From: Nevskiaceae bacterium
GTDB lineage: Bacteria; Pseudomonadota; Gammaproteobacteria; Steroidobacterales; Steroidobacteraceae
DNA: 58,105 bases
NCBI GenBank assembly: GCA_018883185.1
Contig: VEQP01000018.1
Coordinates: 1 to 58,105, forward strand
Reading direction: 5' to 3'
Part shown: piece by piece, positions 50,019-57,951 of the stretch
Layout of the letters: the number at the start of each line of letters is the position of its first letter
Position numbering within the stretch: position 1 is the first letter of the stretch
The notes under the pieces: generated by a model
What the model was told of the DNA's origin: nothing
What the model saw: the letters and a program-made list of their open reading frames with translations, nothing else
Databases searched by the model: none
Program-made: the position numbers and the translations under genes

Positions 50019-50260
50019 CAGGGCAGTTTCTTGTGACTCCCGTCACACAGCGGTGCCTTGGCCGAGTGCTTGCACGCGCAGAACCAGACCTTGCCGCTTT
50101 CGGCGGCGTCGTGACGCACGGGGGCGAAGTCGGAACCCTTGTGAGATCCGTCACAGAACGGCTGTCGCGCGGACTTGCCGCAGCTGCACCACCAATACGT
50201 CTTACCCGCCTCGACGTCGACGGGAAGCGGCACTTTGCCGGCGATTACGGGTTCGGACAT
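50018..50260 (-). CDS. CDGSH iron-sulfur protein, two CDGSH motifs
   Basis: 80 residues. Two CDGSH-type [2Fe-2S] sites: CSCGKSARQPFCDGSHKG (about residues 30-47) and CACKHSAKAPLCDGSHKK (about 61-78), each with three Cys and one His. The layout matches short type-II mitoNEET-like proteins of bacteria, which bind labile clusters and may sense redox state or hand clusters on. GAGG precedes the ATG at 50260. It is the first gene of the Mla-like operon and shares one base with the permease start, so its production is tied to lipid transport. Confidence 0.95.
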   Translation of the reverse strand: MSEPVIAGKVPLPVDVEAGKTYWWCSCGKSARQPFCDGSHKGSDFAPVRHDAAESGKVWFCACKHSAKAPLCDGSHKKLP

Positions 50261-50317
50261 GTCAGCCTCGCGCTTTGAACAACTGAAGCCGCAGTCTACC
50301 CCGACTCACCGCGCCGA

Positions 50318-50791
50318 TCACTGCAAATGCGCCTCGATGAACCACAGGTCCTTGTCGAGTGCAGCGGTGATTTCGTTGAAAAGGTCGGCCGTCACTTCGT
50401 CATCGAGGTCATCCGCAATTTCAATGGCCTGACGCGAGGCCTTGGCGGCGGCGGCCAACGCGGACGCCAGCGCCTCCAGATGTTGCGCACCGGTGTAAAT
50501 GTTCTCGGGATAGGGCTTGAGGCTCGAGCGCGCCGCTACGGTACGAACCGTGCCCCGGGCAGTGCCGCCGAGCGCGGTGATGCGCTCTGCCAAGGCGTCG
50601 ACGTGGCCCGCGGCATGCTCGGCGATCTTGTCGAAGAGTTCGTGCAAGGCGATGAAGTTTGGACCCTTGACGTTCCAGTGCGCTTGCTTGGCCTGCAGAC
50701 CGAGATCGATGGCGTCAACCAGCTGCGCGTTGAGCAACTCGACGACCTGCTTGCGGGTCTTAAGCGGCAAATCATTGCGGGTCTTGTGCAT
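50318..50791 (-). CDS. dps: Dps family DNA-protection / ferritin-like protein
   Basis: 157 residues, a four-helix bundle. The ferroxidase motif is clear: AKQAHWNVKGPNFIALHELFDKIAEHAAGHVDALAERI (His, Asp and Glu of the intersubunit iron site). The basic N terminus (HKTRNDLPLKTRKQ) may bind DNA. Dps takes up Fe(II) and uses H2O2 as oxidant, protecting DNA in starvation and oxidative stress. GAGGAG precedes the ATG by eight bases. An OxyR-like tetramer site lies upstream at 50859-50895. It lies just upstream of the CDGSH gene on the same strand, 57 bases apart. Confidence 0.94.
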   Translation of the reverse strand: MHKTRNDLPLKTRKQVVELLNAQLVDAIDLGLQAKQAHWNVKGPNFIALHELFDKIAEHAAGHVDALAERITALGGTARGTVRTVAARSSLKPYPENIYTGAQHLEALASALAAAAKASRQAIEIADDLDDEVTADLFNEITAALDKDLWFIEAHLQ

Positions 50792-50858
50792 GGGGAGCGT
50801 CTCCTCGGCGGTTCTTGATATCGGCTTTCATTGTCGAGCGGCTCGCTGTCCGAATCCA

Positions 50859-50895
50859 GTTGATGGATCCGATGACGCATATCGGCGTTGTCTAT
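50859..50895 (-). promoter_or_regulatory. Possible OxyR binding site upstream of dps
   Basis: On the minus strand ATAG, CGAT, ATCG and CAAC are separated by exactly seven bases each, matching 12 of 16 positions of the OxyR consensus (ATAG, CTAT, ATAG, CTAT with 7-base gaps). dps is a classical OxyR target. No promoter is evident downstream, and chance match cannot be excluded. Confidence 0.3.
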
Positions 50896-50910
50896 CGGAC
50901 TGACCGCCCT

Positions 50911-51837
50911 TCAATTCGCATCGCGCCAACGACGCAGGCGTGCTGCGCCCCAGAATAGTGCCGCCGCAACCGGCAGACCCATCCACAGTTCGACTTCGCC
51001 GAGGACACTGGCGGCGCTCAAGCCCCGATACGCCTCGTCGATCGCGGTGACGACATGGGGCATGGACAACTGTTCGCCATCATGGGTCAGCAGCCCGCCG
51101 AGGTGGTCGAAGAAACCGCTGAGACGGTGCGCGATGAAACCAGCCACGAGACTCGTGTTGAATACGATCTTCTCCGCCGTCACGAGCAGTACGGGTGGCA
51201 ATATCGTCCACACGAGCGGGCTGCGCGGCGCGAAGGCCGAGGCAACCAACAGATAGCCCACGACGGGTGCATACCAGAGGGCTGCGAGCAGAAGGTTCTG
51301 CAGCAAAACCACTTGAGACGTAAGCCATACGAGAGGATGGAAATCACCGAGCGGTGCCAGCGGTGTGCCCGACACCTTCATGGCGACGATGCCAAAAACC
51401 ATCAGACCGGAAACAAGCGAGAGCAGCCACACCCAGATCGGCACGATGAGCAGTGCCGTGAGTCCTTTCGAAAGCACCGTGGCTTCATCGGACACGGGCA
51501 GGGACTTCCAGAACAGAATGCTGCGATCTTTGCGCTCCGCATACAGACAGTCGAGCAGGTAGAAGAAGATCACCAGGAAGCCGACAAAGGCCTGCGGGAT
51601 GATCAGCGAGCTCGTCCAGATGCCGAACAACTGGCTGCTGACCTTGGGGTCGGTGGACAGCGCCAAAAAGAACGACGACTCGCGCCCATCGAGATCGATC
51701 TGCACGCTTCCGGTGCCTTGCGCACTGAGCATGGTCCCGACGACCAGCAGCACAGCTGTGACAACCGGGGCCCAGACAAGGCTGCGGTGCTCCCAAAGTT
51801 CGCGGGTCACGAGTGTTTTGAAGGCTTGGGCGTTCAT
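50911..51837 (-). CDS. ABC-2 type transporter permease
   Basis: 308 residues with about six membrane helices. It starts AQAFKTLVTRELWEHRSLVWAPVVTAVLLVVGTML; an extracytoplasmic loop follows, then helices at about 65-90, 115-140 and others. The typical motif LLDCLYAERKDRSILFWKSLPVSD, linking the first helices, marks ABC-2 permeases paired with YtrB-like ATPases. The start overlaps the ATPase stop by four bases. Together they probably export a peptide or lipid, perhaps an antibiotic or bacteriocin. The last gene of the GntR operon. Confidence 0.88.
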   Translation of the reverse strand: MNAQAFKTLVTRELWEHRSLVWAPVVTAVLLVVGTMLSAQGTGSVQIDLDGRESSFFLALSTDPKVSSQLFGIWTSSLIIPQAFVGFLVIFFYLLDCLYAERKDRSILFWKSLPVSDEATVLSKGLTALLIVPIWVWLLSLVSGLMVFGIVAMKVSGTPLAPLGDFHPLVWLTSQVVLLQNLLLAALWYAPVVGYLLVASAFAPRSPLVWTILPPVLLVTAEKIVFNTSLVAGFIAHRLSGFFDHLGGLLTHDGEQLSMPHVVTAIDEAYRGLSAASVLGEVELWMGLPVAAALFWGAARLRRWRDAN

Positions 51838-52712
51838 TGACGGACTCCTTGCATGGAGGCGACAAACAGGTCGGCGATGCTCGGCGTGCGTAGTTCGCCG
51901 AGCGCTTGCAGCTCAGCCGGGTCGCAGCCATCGTAAATCAGCGCGTGGCGACCGAAGAGTTCCCGCTCGTACATCGGCTTCAAGGCGCGGGCTGCCGGCA
52001 ACTGCGCAGCCGTGGTGACGAGTTGTACGAAACGGTTTGGCAGCTGATCGACGGCGGCATCGAGCACGATGCGTCCGTGGTTGATTAGCAGCACATCGGT
52101 CAGCAGATGCTCGACTTCTTCGACTTGATGGGTGGTGACTAGGATCGTGGTTTCGTGGTCGAAATAGTCGTTGAGCAGCGCCTCGTAGAAAGTACGGCGG
52201 TACAACAGATCAAGACCGAGCGTCGGCTCATCGAGCACCAGCAAGCGCGCATCGATCGCCATGATCAGCGCCAGATGCAGCTGCGTGATCATGCCTTTCG
52301 ACAGTTCACCGATGCGACTGTCGCGACGCACCTCGGTGCGAGCCAATACGTCCTCCGCCTTGGCCCGATCGAAGCGCGGGTGCACGCCGGCGACGTAGTC
52401 GATGGCATTGCGTACGCGCAACCATTTGGGCAACACGGCGACATCGGCGATGAAGCAGACGTCGCTCATCAGTTGATCGCGGGCGATGCGCGGATCACGC
52501 CCGAGCACAGACAACTCGCCTTCGAAGGGGGTCAGGCCGAGGATCGCCTTGAGCGCCGTCGTTTTGCCTGCACCGTTCGGCCCCATCAGCCCGACGATGC
52601 GCCCGGCCCCCACGGTGAAGTCGACGCCGTCGAGCGCGACGACTGGTTTTCCGCGGAGTGTGCTGCCGTACGCTTTGCGCAGTCCACGCGCTTTGATGAT
52701 CGGTTGGTTCAT
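51834..52712 (-). CDS. ABC transporter ATP-binding protein (YtrB-like)
   Basis: 292 residues. Walker A is GPNGAGKTTALKAI (about 43-56), the signature is LSKGMITQLHLALIMAI (a degenerate LSKGM form, typical of this YtrB/BcrA branch), Walker B is LLVLDEPTLGLDL and the switch His is in VTTHQVEEVEH. The ATG at 52712 overlaps the GntR stop as ATGA; the open frame upstream is only the shadow of gntR. It drives the permease encoded next. YtrB-like systems are often induced by cell-wall antibiotics. Confidence 0.93.
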   Translation of the reverse strand: MNQPIIKARGLRKAYGSTLRGKPVVALDGVDFTVGAGRIVGLMGPNGAGKTTALKAILGLTPFEGELSVLGRDPRIARDQLMSDVCFIADVAVLPKWLRVRNAIDYVAGVHPRFDRAKAEDVLARTEVRRDSRIGELSKGMITQLHLALIMAIDARLLVLDEPTLGLDLLYRRTFYEALLNDYFDHETTILVTTHQVEEVEHLLTDVLLINHGRIVLDAAVDQLPNRFVQLVTTAAQLPAARALKPMYERELFGRHALIYDGCDPAELQALGELRTPSIADLFVASMQGVRQ

Positions 52713-53086
52713 GACTTGTCTCCGATATTTTTCGCCGCGGGAATCTGCATGAGTTCCTCCACGGTGAAACCGAGTCGATCGATGGTGGCTCGCGTCCGCG
52801 GCCACTGCTCACCGAGAAAGCGGCGGCGCTCATCGGCCAACAGCGCGGCGCTCGCGCCGGCGTTGACGAACATGCCGCGACCACGGCGTTTCTCGACGAG
52901 CTGCTCGTCGACCAGTTGCTGATAGGCCTTCAGGACTGTCAGCGGGTTAATGCGAAATTCCGCTGCCACGTTACGCACCGAGGGCAACGGGTCACCCTCG
53001 CGCAGAGTGCCCTCGAGGATCATGGCGACGACCCGATCGCGCAGTTGCCGGTAGATCGGCGCACTGTCGTTCCAGTTCTGCTCCAT
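52709..53086 (-). CDS. GntR family regulator, YtrA subfamily
   Basis: 125 residues. The N-terminal winged helix (about 10-75) shows APIYRQLRDRVVAMILEGTLREGDPLPSVRNVAAEFRINPLTVLKAYQQLVDEQLVEKRRGRGMFV; the short C-terminal part (RTRATIDRLGFTVEELMQI) is a dimer helix, as in YtrA regulators that lack a ligand domain. It overlaps the ABC ATPase gene as ATGA and follows GGAGG. The natural target is the palindrome at 53335-53360, making the whole operon self-repressed; what lifts repression is unknown. Confidence 0.94.
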   Translation of the reverse strand: MEQNWNDSAPIYRQLRDRVVAMILEGTLREGDPLPSVRNVAAEFRINPLTVLKAYQQLVDEQLVEKRRGRGMFVNAGASAALLADERRRFLGEQWPRTRATIDRLGFTVEELMQIPAAKNIGDKS

Positions 53087-53135
53087 CAGGCGATACCTCC
53101 AGAGATGCGCGTCGGCGAGGGGCCGCGAGGGCGCC

Positions 53136-53309
53136 TCAGGCGTTGGGTAAATTGACGACGGTGACGGCAGACCCGAGCCAGCGGACCTCGGCGGTCGAGT
53201 GGCTGAAGGTCCAGACGAACAGCGCCGTCAGCAGGGTCGCAAGGACGGCTGCCGACCACGAGGCCGAGGGTGACGACTGGGATGAAAGGTTGGCGGGGCA
53301 TGTGTTCAC
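53136..53309 (-). CDS. Putative 57-residue single-pass membrane protein
   Basis: A short gene read from GTG at 53309 to TGA at 53136. After a polar, Ser-rich N terminus (NTCPANLSSQSSPSASW) one hydrophobic helix follows (SAAVLATLLTALFVWTF, about residues 19-35), then a polar tail with STAEVRWLGSAVTVVNLPNA. AGGAG stands eight bases before the GTG, and the promoter at 53335-53372 reads directly into it, so it is the first gene of the GntR-ABC operon. A 49-base gap separates it from gntR. It could be an accessory of the transporter. No family is known to me. Confidence 0.6.
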   Translation of the reverse strand: MNTCPANLSSQSSPSASWSAAVLATLLTALFVWTFSHSTAEVRWLGSAVTVVNLPNA

Positions 53310-53334
53310 GGTACTGGCTCCTGAGGATTACTTC

Positions 53335-53372
53335 TAGTGTTATATATAACTACAACACTAAATCAGAGTCAA
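53335..53372 (-). promoter_or_regulatory. Promoter and operator of the GntR-ABC operon
   Basis: On the minus strand TTGACT (53367-53372) and TTATAT (53344-53349) are 17 bases apart. A perfect 12-bp palindrome GTTATATATAAC (53339-53350) overlaps the -10, and a larger dyad TAGTGTT/AACACTA (53335-53341 and 53354-53360) encloses it. YtrA-type GntR proteins bind dyads of this sort, so self-repression is likely. Confidence 0.65.
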
Positions 53373-53401
53373 GGCCCCGCCTTCTCGGATCGCCCATACC
53401 G

Positions 53402-53407
53402 TAGAAT
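53402..53407 (+). promoter_or_regulatory. Candidate mdh -10 element
   Basis: TAGAAT lies 31 bases before the mdh ATG, leaving a leader that holds a GGAGAAC ribosome binding site; unlike many genes here mdh is not leaderless. The -35 is weak. Confidence 0.35.
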
Positions 53408-53438
53408 TCGCGCGGCTTTTACCTGTGGAGAACTCGAG

Positions 53439-54419
53439 ATGAAGCAGCCCTTGAACGTTGCGATCACCGGTGCCGCCGGCCAGATCGGCTATGCCCTCGC
53501 CTTCCGCGTTGCCTCCGGCGCCATGCTCGGTGCCGATCAGCCGGTGAACTTGCACCTGCTGGAGATCACACCGGCCCTGCCGACGCTGCAGGGTGTGGTC
53601 ATGGAATTGAACGATTGTGCGTTCCCGACGCTGAACAAGGTCATCGCCACCGACGATGCGCGCGTGGCGTTCAAGGATTGTCACGCAGCGCTGCTGGTCG
53701 GCGCACGCCCGCGAGGCCCCGGCATGGAGCGCAAGGATCTGCTGCTCGCGAACGCGCAGATTTTCTCGGCGCAAGGCAAGGCGCTGAACGATGTGGCGGC
53801 GCGCGACGTCCGCGTGCTCGTGGTCGGCAACCCGGCCAACACCAACGCGCTGATTGCGATGAAGAACGCGCCCAGCCTCAAGCCGCAGAGCTTCACGGCG
53901 ATGACTCGGCTCGACCATAACCGCGCGCTCTCGCAGCTGGCCGAGAAGACCGGCACCCACGTCAACGACATCCAGAAAATGATCATCTGGGGCAACCACT
54001 CAGCCACCCAGTACCCGGACATCAACCACTGCCTCGTCAAGGGACAGTCGGCGCGTAGCCTGGTCGATGCCGAGTGGACCGAAAAGACCTTCATCCCCAC
54101 GGTGCAGCAGCGCGGCGCCGCCATCATCAAGGCAAGAGGGGCCTCCTCAGCGGCCTCAGCGGGCTCGGCTGCCATCGATCACATCCGTGACTGGTTCCGC
54201 GGCTCCTCGAACGGCGATTGGGTGTCCATGGGCATTCCCTCGGATGGCAGTTACGGCATCCCCGAAGGCGTCATCTACTCCTACCCGGTGGTCTGCCGCG
54301 GCGGTCATTACGAAATCGTCCAAGGCCTCGCCATCGACGAGTTCAGCCGCAAGCGCATGGATGCCACACACGCCGAGCTGCTCGAGGAGCGCGACGGCGT
54401 GAAGGATCTGCTCGGCTGA
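53439..54419 (+). CDS. mdh: Malate dehydrogenase
   Basis: 326 residues, the length of cytosolic-type (group 2) bacterial MDH. Interconverts malate and oxaloacetate with NAD in the citric acid cycle. NAD motif [15 protein letters not shown] (about 10-24), substrate Arg residues in [27 protein letters not shown], the Asp/His relay in TRLDHNRAL and [13 protein letters not shown], and the C-terminal [20 protein letters not shown] precedes the ATG at 53439; a longer upstream frame crosses the promoter and is rejected. A strong terminator follows 44 bases after the stop. Confidence 0.97.
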   Translation: MKQPLNVAITGAAGQIGYALAFRVASGAMLGADQPVNLHLLEITPALPTLQGVVMELNDCAFPTLNKVIATDDARVAFKDCHAALLVGARPRGPGMERKDLLLANAQIFSAQGKALNDVAARDVRVLVVGNPANTNALIAMKNAPSLKPQSFTAMTRLDHNRALSQLAEKTGTHVNDIQKMIIWGNHSATQYPDINHCLVKGQSARSLVDAEWTEKTFIPTVQQRGAAIIKARGASSAASAGSAAIDHIRDWFRGSSNGDWVSMGIPSDGSYGIPEGVIYSYPVVCRGGHYEIVQGLAIDEFSRKRMDATHAELLEERDGVKDLLG

Positions 54420-54463
54420 CCCGCCGCCGCTGACGATCCGCGCCCGAATGGGCGACGAACGAG

Positions 54464-54490
54464 GGGGGGCGGTGACGCCCCCCTTCTGTT
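54464..54490 (+). terminator. Rho-independent terminator after mdh
   Basis: GGGGGGCG (54464-54471) pairs with CGCCCCCC (54476-54483) around a GTGA loop and is followed by TTCTGTT. The T tract is imperfect but the stem is very strong. It isolates mdh from fadE. Confidence 0.8.
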
Positions 54491-54506
54491 GTGCCGCGCC
54501 GATCAG

Positions 54507-54512
54507 TAGGCT
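54507..54512 (+). promoter_or_regulatory. Candidate fadE -10 element, leaderless start
   Basis: TAGGCT ends six bases before the fadE ATG at 54519; no Shine-Dalgarno sequence intervenes. The hexamer is weak. Confidence 0.3.
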
Positions 54513-54518
54513 TCCGGC

Positions 54519-57071
54519 ATGGCTAACGCAATCATCGCCCTCGCCCTGCTCGCCCTCGCGATCTGGGCACTGACGCTCAAGGGCGGCGTCATCGCACTGC
54601 TGTTTGTCGGCGCCCTGCTCTTCCTCGCCTACCGGCGACTCAGCCTTGCTGCCTACACCGGCACCTTCTTCGTTCTGCTGCTCGCCTACACGGTGATCGG
54701 CGATCCTGCCGGGCTATGGAAGGGATTTCTTTGGACGGTGTTCGGGGTCCTCGCGGTGCTCAACATCGTGCCTTTGCGCAAGGCGCTGGTGTCGCGTCCC
54801 TTCATGAAGATCTATCGCCGCATGCTACCGGCAATGTCGAGCACCGAGCGCGAAGCGCTCGAGGCCGGCACCGTGTGGTGGGACGGTGAGCTGTTCACCG
54901 GCAAGCCGGACTGGTCGAAGTTGCTCGGCGCCAAGGCACCGCAACTGACCGCCGAGGAACAGGCGTTCCTCGATGGGCCCTGCGAAGAGTTATGTCGAAT
55001 GATCGACGACTTCGATATCACCCATCGTCGTGGCGACATGCCGCCCGAAGTGTGGGACTACCTCAAACGCAACGGCTTCTTCGCCATGATCATCCAGAAG
55101 AAGTACGGCGGTCTCGAGTTCTCTGCCTACGCCCACTCTTGCGTACTCGCCAAGCTCTCCTCGCGCAGCGCCACGGTCTCCTCGACGGTCGCCGTGCCCA
55201 ACTCGCTAGGTCCCGGCGAACTGCTGCAGCACTACGGCACCGAGGAGCAAAAAAATCATTACCTGCCGCGCCTTGCTCGCGGCGAAGACATTCCCTGCTT
55301 CGCATTGACCGGCCCGCGTGCCGGATCCGATGCGGCATCGCTCCCGGACACCGGCGTCGTCTGCCGCGGCCTCTGGGAGGGTCAGGAAATCGTCGGCGTG
55401 AGACTCAACTTCTCCAAGCGCTACATCACGCTCGCCCCAGTGGCCACCGTGATCGGCCTCGCCTTCCGCTTGTTCGACCCTGAGAAACTCCTCAGCGATA
55501 CCGTCGACGTCGGCATCACCTGTGCGCTTATTCCGCGCCATACGCGTGGTGTGAGCATTGGCCGTCGCCACTTCCCGCTGAACGTCCCCTTCCAGAACGG
55601 GCCCCTCCAGGGCAAGGACGTGTTCGTACCGCTCGATTTCATCATCGGCGGCCAGAAGATGGCGGGCCAAGGCTGGCGCATGCTCGTCGAGCAACTCTCG
55701 GTCGGTCGCTGTATTTCTTTGCCCTCGAGCGGTACGGGTGGCGGCAAGGCCGCCGTATTCGCCACCGGCGCTTACGCGCGCATCCGTCGCCAGTTCAACA
55801 TGCCGGTCGGCAAATTCGAGGGTATCGAGAGCGTCATCGCACGCATGGTCGGCTACACCTACATCATGGATGCCGCGCGTTCGGTCACGGCGGGCGCCAT
55901 CGACGGTGGCGAGAAGCCTTCCGTACCCTCGGCGATGCTCAAGTACCACGTCACCGAGATGAGCCGGCAAGTGGCGAACGACGCGATGGACGTGCATGGC
56001 GGCAAGGGCATCTGTCTCGGCCCCCGCAACTACCTCGGTCGTGGATACCAAGTAGTCCCCGTGGCCATCACCGTGGAAGGCGCGAACATACTCACGCGCA
56101 GTCTCATTATCTTTGGCCAAGGGGCCGTGCGCTGTCATCCGTTCGTATTGAAGGAAATGGAGGCCGCACGCAACCCGGATCGTACGCAAGGGCTCGCGGA
56201 CTTCGACAGTGCGCTGCTTGGCCACATCGGCTTTACGCTCAGCAATGCGGTGCGCTCGTTCATCATGGCGCTCACCAACGCACGCTTCACGACGGTGCCC
56301 GCCGAGGGTCCGGCAGCGCGGTATTACCAGCACATCGTGCGCTTCTCGGCGAGTTTCGCGTTTGCAGTCGATGTGGCGATGCTGAGTCTCGGTGGCTACC
56401 TGAAGAAAAAGGAAAATCTCTCGGCGCGCCTCGGCGATGTGCTCTCGTACATGTATCTGGCGTCAATGGTGCTCAAACACTACGAAAACCAAGGGCGCCG
56501 CGCCGAGGACCTGCCGATCGTCGAGTGGGCCTGCCGCAACCTGCTCTACAAAGCGCAGGAGCAGCTGCACGCCTTCCTGCGCAACTTCCCCAATCGCCTG
56601 CTCGGTGGCGCGATGCGGTTTTTCATCTTCCCACGCGGCCTGCAGTACTCCGCACCGGACGATCGGCTGAGCCATACGCTGGCCGAACTGGTCGGCTCGC
56701 CGACCGAGGTGCGCGATCGGCTGTGCTATCCGGTGTTCCGTCGGGTCGAAGCCAACAATCCGCTGGGCTTGTTGCAAGAAGCGCTTGAGATGTCGGGTCG
56801 GGCCGAAGAGCTCGATCGGCGTATTCGCGTCGAGGGCGTGAAAACCGGGCGCATCGAAGCGCTCGATCTACCAGGACAGATTGACGAAGCCGAACGCATC
56901 GGCCTGCTCAGTAGCGATGATGCAGCGTGGCTGCGCGACTACGATCGCAAGGTGATGGAGCTGATCCATGTCGACGATTTCGCTACCCACGAGCTCGGCA
57001 CCAACGGTGCGCCGTCACTGCGGGTGAACGTGCAGATCGCCTCGGATACGGTCGTCGAAGCGACGCTCTAG
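54519..57071 (+). CDS. fadE: Acyl-CoA dehydrogenase FadE
   Basis: 850 residues, the long gammaproteobacterial FadE. It oxidises acyl-CoA to trans-2-enoyl-CoA in beta-oxidation. Two or three hydrophobic segments at the N terminus (about 1-95) anchor it to the membrane. The dehydrogenase core shows YGGLEFSAYAHSCVLAKLSSRSATVSSTVAVPNSLGPGELL, CFALTGPRAGSDAASLPD, DVHGGKGICLGPRNYLGRGYQ and the long C-terminal domain with RLLGGAMRFFIFP. Weak TAGGCT six bases before the ATG. Directly downstream of the mdh terminator; the DUF3667 gene follows after nine bases. Confidence 0.95.
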   Translation: MANAIIALALLALAIWALTLKGGVIALLFVGALLFLAYRRLSLAAYTGTFFVLLLAYTVIGDPAGLWKGFLWTVFGVLAVLNIVPLRKALVSRPFMKIYRRMLPAMSSTEREALEAGTVWWDGELFTGKPDWSKLLGAKAPQLTAEEQAFLDGPCEELCRMIDDFDITHRRGDMPPEVWDYLKRNGFFAMIIQKKYGGLEFSAYAHSCVLAKLSSRSATVSSTVAVPNSLGPGELLQHYGTEEQKNHYLPRLARGEDIPCFALTGPRAGSDAASLPDTGVVCRGLWEGQEIVGVRLNFSKRYITLAPVATVIGLAFRLFDPEKLLSDTVDVGITCALIPRHTRGVSIGRRHFPLNVPFQNGPLQGKDVFVPLDFIIGGQKMAGQGWRMLVEQLSVGRCISLPSSGTGGGKAAVFATGAYARIRRQFNMPVGKFEGIESVIARMVGYTYIMDAARSVTAGAIDGGEKPSVPSAMLKYHVTEMSRQVANDAMDVHGGKGICLGPRNYLGRGYQVVPVAITVEGANILTRSLIIFGQGAVRCHPFVLKEMEAARNPDRTQGLADFDSALLGHIGFTLSNAVRSFIMALTNARFTTVPAEGPAARYYQHIVRFSASFAFAVDVAMLSLGGYLKKKENLSARLGDVLSYMYLASMVLKHYENQGRRAEDLPIVEWACRNLLYKAQEQLHAFLRNFPNRLLGGAMRFFIFPRGLQYSAPDDRLSHTLAELVGSPTEVRDRLCYPVFRRVEANNPLGLLQEALEMSGRAEELDRRIRVEGVKTGRIEALDLPGQIDEAERIGLLSSDDAAWLRDYDRKVMELIHVDDFATHELGTNGAPSLRVNVQIASDTVVEATL

Positions 57072-57080
57072 TTGCCCACC

Positions 57081-57938
57081 ATGAAGTGTCTGAACTGCGA
57101 AGCGGCGTTGCAGGGGCCGTATTGCGCCCTATGCGGCCAGAAGCACGATCCGCATCGCCCATCCATTGGGCACTTCATTGAGGAGACTGCAGAGTCCTTG
57201 AGTCACGCCGACTCCAGACTTTGGGTCACGCTGTGGAAATTGCTTTCGAAACCCGGACTGCTCGCCGTCGAATTTTTCGATGGCAAGCGGGCGCGCTACC
57301 TCCCGCCCATACGCTTGTATCTCGTGGTCAGCGTCGTTTTCTTCCTGCTGCTTGGGGTCGGCGAGAGCGAACCGGTCGTCGCGGCTGATCCTGACGCCAT
57401 GGTCAATGGCGTCAGCCTGACGCACCCGAACACGGATCGCGTTGCGGTCGAGAACGCCTGCGCCAAGCTCCAATACAACGGACCTTTCCAACAGCAGATC
57501 TCGCCGCGACTCCAGGCAGGCTGCCGCAAGACGCTGACCGCGGGCGGTACCACTCTTGGCGCAGCGTTCCTCAGAAATCTGCCAAAAGCCATGTTCGTGC
57601 TGCTGCCGCTGTTTGCGGTGGCGATGCTGCTCTTCTATCTTTGGCCGCGACGACTCTATGCCGAGCATCTCGTCTATCTGATCTGCAACCACACCGCCAT
57701 CTTTCTCGTTGGCGTCCTAGTTCAATTTGCAGACCTCGTGCTGCCGGCGGTGTCAGGGCCGTTAACGCTCGCAAGCCTGCTGTACATCGTGTGGTACTGC
57801 TGGCGGGGGATGCGAGTCTTCTACGGCAACGGCCGTTGGCTGACGCTCGCGAAGTTCTTCGCTCTGGGAGTCGTTTACCTGACTCTGGCCAGTCTGGTAC
57901 TGACCTTGACGGGCGTCGTGGCGCTGCTCGAGGCCTGA
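57081..57938 (+). CDS. DUF3667-like zinc-ribbon membrane protein
   Basis: 285 residues. The N terminus is a zinc ribbon, [19 protein letters not shown], with two CxxC pairs (residues 3-19). Then comes [66 protein letters not shown], the DUF3667 signature, and about five membrane helices up to the end. The function is unknown. The ATG at 57081 is preferred to the TTG at 57072. It lies nine bases after fadE and 13 bases before dinB, so it may be in one transcript with both. Confidence 0.88.
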   Translation: MKCLNCEAALQGPYCALCGQKHDPHRPSIGHFIEETAESLSHADSRLWVTLWKLLSKPGLLAVEFFDGKRARYLPPIRLYLVVSVVFFLLLGVGESEPVVAADPDAMVNGVSLTHPNTDRVAVENACAKLQYNGPFQQQISPRLQAGCRKTLTAGGTTLGAAFLRNLPKAMFVLLPLFAVAMLLFYLWPRRLYAEHLVYLICNHTAIFLVGVLVQFADLVLPAVSGPLTLASLLYIVWYCWRGMRVFYGNGRWLTLAKFFALGVVYLTLASLVLTLTGVVALLEA

Positions 57939-57951
57939 GTACCCCGAAGGG

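Noticed and set aside
53086..53301. 71-codon minus-strand frame upstream of gntR
   Set aside because: Arg/Pro-rich product; the overlapping GTG frame at 53136-53309 has the ribosome binding site and a membrane helix and is preferred.
55206..56333. 375-codon frame antisense to fadE
   Set aside because: A by-product of high GC in the third codon position of fadE; composition is unnatural (many His, Arg, Asp repeats) and no family fits.
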